Source of the DNA: JACKCP01 sp051744925 | Lineage (GTDB): Bacteria > Desulfobacterota > Desulfobacteria > Desulfobacterales > JACKCP01 | Length of the DNA: 8,741 nucleotides | Direction of reading: 5' to 3' | Assembly: GCA_051744925.1 (NCBI GenBank) | Contig: JBNJDM010000089.1 | Coordinates: 1-8,741, forward strand | Shown here: piece by piece, positions 6,779-8,741 of the stretch | How the letters are laid out: each line of letters starts with the position of its first letter | Position numbering within the stretch: position 1 is the first letter of the stretch | Made by a program: the position numbers and the translations under genes | Notes under the pieces: generated by a model | Told to the model about the DNA's origin: nothing | The model's database searches: none | What the model saw: only the letters and a program-made list of their open reading frames with translations

Positions 6779-7476
6779 AAGATTTTTTTTCCTACTCTGC
6801 ACAAAACTATACTATTTTATCTCTTAAAGAACTTGATTCAAAAAATATAGTTCCTTTTCAGAACACTGTAATTAATTCCAACAGGAAAATACTTACAAGT
6901 CCTTCACCTCTTGGTGGGAGAGCAGAAATAGTTATAAAAAATATTCCTGAACTTGGAATGGTTGTTTTTAAAAACTATTTCAGAGGCGGTTTTTTAAGGT
7001 TTTTTAATAAAAGACATTATTTAAAATTTAAACACGGAATAAGACCTGTTAATGAAGTTTTATTTTTAAAGAAAATGCAGGAACTGAATATTCCTGTTCC
7101 TGATCCAGTAGCTGCATATTATTCAGGAAATTGTATTTATAAAGGCGGAATAGTAACAAAATACATAAACAGCCCTTATACACTTGCACAATACTGTCTT
7201 ATGGATAAAAAAAAGGGAGAAACTATATTTAAAGAAAAATTTCTTCCTGTTTTTAATCAAATTATTTCAAACAGAGTTTTTCATCCCGATTTTCATCCCG
7301 GAAATGTAATTGTTTCAAATGATGAAGATATTTATATTATAGATTTTGATAAAGCATGTTTTTATGAAGGTCTGGAGTTTTACCTGCATGAACAGCTTGT
7401 AAACAGATGGAACCGGGCTGTTACGAAATATAAATTACCGTCTTTTCTTTCCATGGATCCGAAAAAACACCATTAA
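6775..7476 (+). CDS. Kdo kinase-like protein (KdkA/WaaP lipopolysaccharide kinase family)
   Basis: The likely product phosphorylates the Kdo sugar attached to lipid A (3-deoxy-D-manno-octulosonate kinase, KdkA) or another inner-core sugar (WaaP type), at the inner face of the cytoplasmic membrane. It has 233 residues, as usual for KdkA. Protein-kinase-like features appear in order: a glycine loop LGGRA (46-50), ATP-site Lys66 in VFKNYFRGGFL, Glu94 in NEVLFLKK, IPVPDPVAA (106-114), catalytic Asp172 in FHPDFHPGN with Asn177, and metal-binding Asp190 in IDFDKA. The KNYFRGG block resembles the KdkA form (HYYRGG) more than WaaP, but exact specificity is not certain. The start is a TTG overlapping the lpxK stop (TTGA at 6775). 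No ATG near the N-terminus fits better; the next Met codon in frame, within LGMVVFK (residue 62), would remove the glycine loop. It is the last gene of the operon. Confidence 0.85.
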   Translation: MKDFFSYSAQNYTILSLKELDSKNIVPFQNTVINSNRKILTSPSPLGGRAEIVIKNIPELGMVVFKNYFRGGFLRFFNKRHYLKFKHGIRPVNEVLFLKKMQELNIPVPDPVAAYYSGNCIYKGGIVTKYINSPYTLAQYCLMDKKKGETIFKEKFLPVFNQIISNRVFHPDFHPGNVIVSNDEDIYIIDFDKACFYEGLEFYLHEQLVNRWNRAVTKYKLPSFLSMDPKKHH

Positions 7477-7566
7477 AAACTTCTTTATTAGTTCTTTAAA
7501 TGGTAAATTTGACGTACTCTGACTTTAATTTTGCAAATAATTTTTATAAAATATTGAAATAAACCT

Positions 7567-7911
7567 ATGGTATATATAAAAAAAATATTAACTGGCTTTA
7601 TTATTCTGTATTTATCTGCAGGCTGTTCCATGACAGATAAAAATATAACTGCACATGAATCTTATGCATCAACCATGTTGAATGTTTACAGAGAAAATCT
7701 TGACAGTTTTTCTTCTGTAAGAAAAGGAAAGTGCAGTATGTATCCAAGCTGTTCTGCATATGCAAAAGAAGCTTTTAATCGTCTTTCGTTTTTTACGGCA
7801 TGGGCAGCGGTTTCAGACAGGCTTATAAGATGCGGCAGAGATTCTGAAGACAGACTCAAAATTATAAAAATCAATAACAGGTTGCGTATAAATGATCCTG
7901 TACCTCAATAA
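7567..7911 (+). CDS. YidD-like (DUF37-type) small lipoprotein
   Basis: The protein has 114 residues. Its N-terminus is a lipoprotein signal: MVYIKK, a hydrophobic core, then lipobox LSAG-Cys20, so the mature protein should be lipid-anchored facing the periplasm. The mature part carries the YidD hallmark: Cys56 and Cys62 in KCSMYPSCSAYAKEAF, then AVSDRLIRCGRD with Cys89, and it ends NDPVPQ, like the DPVP tail of YidD. YidD proper is a small cytoplasmic-side factor that helps YidC insert membrane proteins, usually encoded with rpmH, rnpA and yidC; none of those is here. Both the lipobox and the context therefore argue for a different role. A metal-binding protein gene follows after 12 bases, so co-transcription is likely. 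No good Shine-Dalgarno precedes the ATG, but the signal peptide begins exactly there. Function unknown; the family link is clear from the motif. Confidence 0.8.
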   Translation: MVYIKKILTGFIILYLSAGCSMTDKNITAHESYASTMLNVYRENLDSFSSVRKGKCSMYPSCSAYAKEAFNRLSFFTAWAAVSDRLIRCGRDSEDRLKIIKINNRLRINDPVPQ

Positions 7912-7914
7912 AAT

Positions 7915-7918
7915 GGAG
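7915..7918 (+). promoter_or_regulatory. Ribosome binding site of the metal-binding protein gene
   Basis: GGAG lies five bases before the ATG at 7924. An earlier ATG at 7919 is followed by one codon and a stop (ATGAAATGA), so 7924 is the start. Confidence 0.65.
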
Positions 7919-7923
7919 ATGAA

Positions 7924-8741
7924 ATGAAGAAAATAATTTTACTTATAACCGTATTTTTTATTTTACCGGCTTTTTCTTACGCAAAAAAAACCGATGTTTT
8001 TGTAAGTATTCTTCCCCAGAAATATTTTGCAGAAAAAATCGGAGGAGAATATACAGACGTCAAAGTAATGGTTCTTCCGGGAAACAGTCCTGCTGTTTAC
8101 AATCCAACACCCGGGCAGATGAGAGATCTTGGTAATGCTGAGATATATTTTACAATTGGTGTTCCTTTTGAAAAGAACTGGATTGGGAAAATAAAAAAAA
8201 ATTTTAAAAATCTTAAAATTAAAGATTCTTCAAAAGGAATCTTTAAACGTGAACCTGACAAAGATGTTTTAAATATCAAAGATCATAAAAATGAAAACAG
8301 CCACAATCATGATCACGGGTTTAATGACCCCCATGTATGGATGTCCCCCTTAAACGGTTTAAAAATAGCAAGAAACATGCTTTTTGTTTTAATTGAGCAT
8401 TTACCTGAACATAGTAATTACTTTATTAATAATTATAAAAAATTTGCAGATGAAGTAAAACAGCTTGATGCAAAACTTTTGAATATGACTATTAATGCGA
8501 AGAATAAAGACATTTTTGTATATCATCCGTCCTGGGGATATTTTATGGATGATTACGGTTTTAATCAGATACCGATAGAATCAGAGGGAAAATCTCCAGG
8601 TCCTAAACATCTTGCAGAAATTATGAGATTTGCAGAAGAAAAAAAAATAGAACTGCTACTTGTTCAGCCCCAATTTCCATCATCAAGCGCTGATGTTATG
8701 GAAAAAACTCTTGAACTTAAAATTCAAACAGCTGATCCTCT
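7924..8741 (+). CDS. ZnuA/TroA-family metal ABC transporter substrate-binding protein, 5' part
   Basis: This periplasmic protein captures zinc (or manganese) for an ABC importer. 272 residues are visible and the gene continues past the window; family members are about 290-320, so little is missing. Residues 1-20 form a signal peptide (MKKIILLITVFFILPAFSYA). Family blocks: SILPQKYFAEKIGG, LPGNSPAVYNPTPGQM, IGVPFEKNW, a His-rich loop (121-131, HKNENSHNHDH), DPHVWMSP with ligand His137, FVYHPSWGYF with ligand His201, IPIESEGKSPGPKHLAE, QPQF, and a terminal Asp271 in the ADPL position. The first of the four classic ligands is missing: typical ZnuA has His after the Pro of this loop (DPHxYxPTP), but here it is Ala57. 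The His-rich loop may compensate. The gene is probably co-transcribed with the YidD-like lipoprotein gene; permease and ATPase genes are expected downstream. Zinc versus another metal cannot be decided. Confidence 0.9.
   Translation, partial: MKKIILLITVFFILPAFSYAKKTDVFVSILPQKYFAEKIGGEYTDVKVMVLPGNSPAVYNPTPGQMRDLGNAEIYFTIGVPFEKNWIGKIKKNFKNLKIKDSSKGIFKREPDKDVLNIKDHKNENSHNHDHGFNDPHVWMSPLNGLKIARNMLFVLIEHLPEHSNYFINNYKKFADEVKQLDAKLLNMTINAKNKDIFVYHPSWGYFMDDYGFNQIPIESEGKSPGPKHLAEIMRFAEEKKIELLLVQPQFPSSSADVMEKTLELKIQTADP

Noticed and set aside
7470..7503. Imperfect hairpin CCATTAAAAAC / GTTCTTTAAATGG around the stop of the Kdo-kinase-like gene
   Set aside because: About eleven pairs with two single-base bulges, but mostly A-T and followed by TAAATTTG rather than a T run. 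It could be a weak terminator but is not supported enough to annotate.
7509..7537. Possible promoter TTGACG with 17-base spacer before the YidD-like gene
   Set aside because: The -35 is good, but the matching -10 (TGCAAA) fits poorly, and in AT-rich DNA such matches are common.
7542..7551. Palindrome TTTTATAAAA upstream of the YidD-like and metal-binding genes, considered as a Zur or Fur site
   Set aside because: The symmetry stops at ten A/T bases and does not extend to a recognised Zur or Fur box.

Overview
The window is clearly AT-rich (by eye roughly 30% G+C), and every supported gene lies on the + strand, tightly packed. The genes for lipid A and LPS assembly (lptF, lptG, lpxK and a Kdo-kinase-like gene), together with a lipoprotein and a secreted metal-binding protein, show a Gram-negative, LPS-making bacterium. 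The FecR plus CHASE2-cyclase pair, the YidD-like lipoprotein and the type of ZnuA-like protein suggest a low-GC member of the Desulfobacterota (Desulfobacterales-like). That lineage guess is from memory of family resemblances and is tentative. No tRNA, rRNA, CRISPR array, insertion sequence or phage gene is visible.

Region 1 (1-630) holds the 3' two thirds of cmoB, a wobble-uridine tRNA modification enzyme; its start lies upstream of the window. Region 2 (631-831) is a 201-base intergenic gap. It contains a compact stretch of inverted repeats (about 663-790) that looks like a small dispersed repeat or structured element, followed by a good Shine-Dalgarno for the next gene.

Region 3 (832-7476) is one six-gene operon: secreted FecR-domain protein, CHASE2-adenylate/guanylate cyclase, lptF, lptG, lpxK and a Kdo-kinase-like gene. 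Every junction is a 4-base start/stop overlap (ATGA at 1530, 3506 and 5732; TTGA at 6775), except lptF-lptG, which is separated by one base. Such spacing implies co-transcription and translational coupling. Functionally, lptF/lptG form the inner-membrane part of the LPS extraction machine, lpxK phosphorylates the lipid A precursor, and the last gene probably phosphorylates Kdo. The first two genes look like a periplasmic sensor or ligand plus a membrane cyclase making a cyclic nucleotide. The operon therefore physically joins a second-messenger module to LPS maturation and export, which is the most interesting feature of the window.

Region 4 (7567-8741) starts after a 90-base gap. It holds a short lipoprotein with a YidD-like cysteine motif, and 12 bases further on a ZnuA/TroA-type metal-binding protein that runs off the window end. 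The latter has a His-rich loop but lacks the usual first His ligand. The two are probably co-transcribed, with the transporter permease and ATPase expected downstream of the window.
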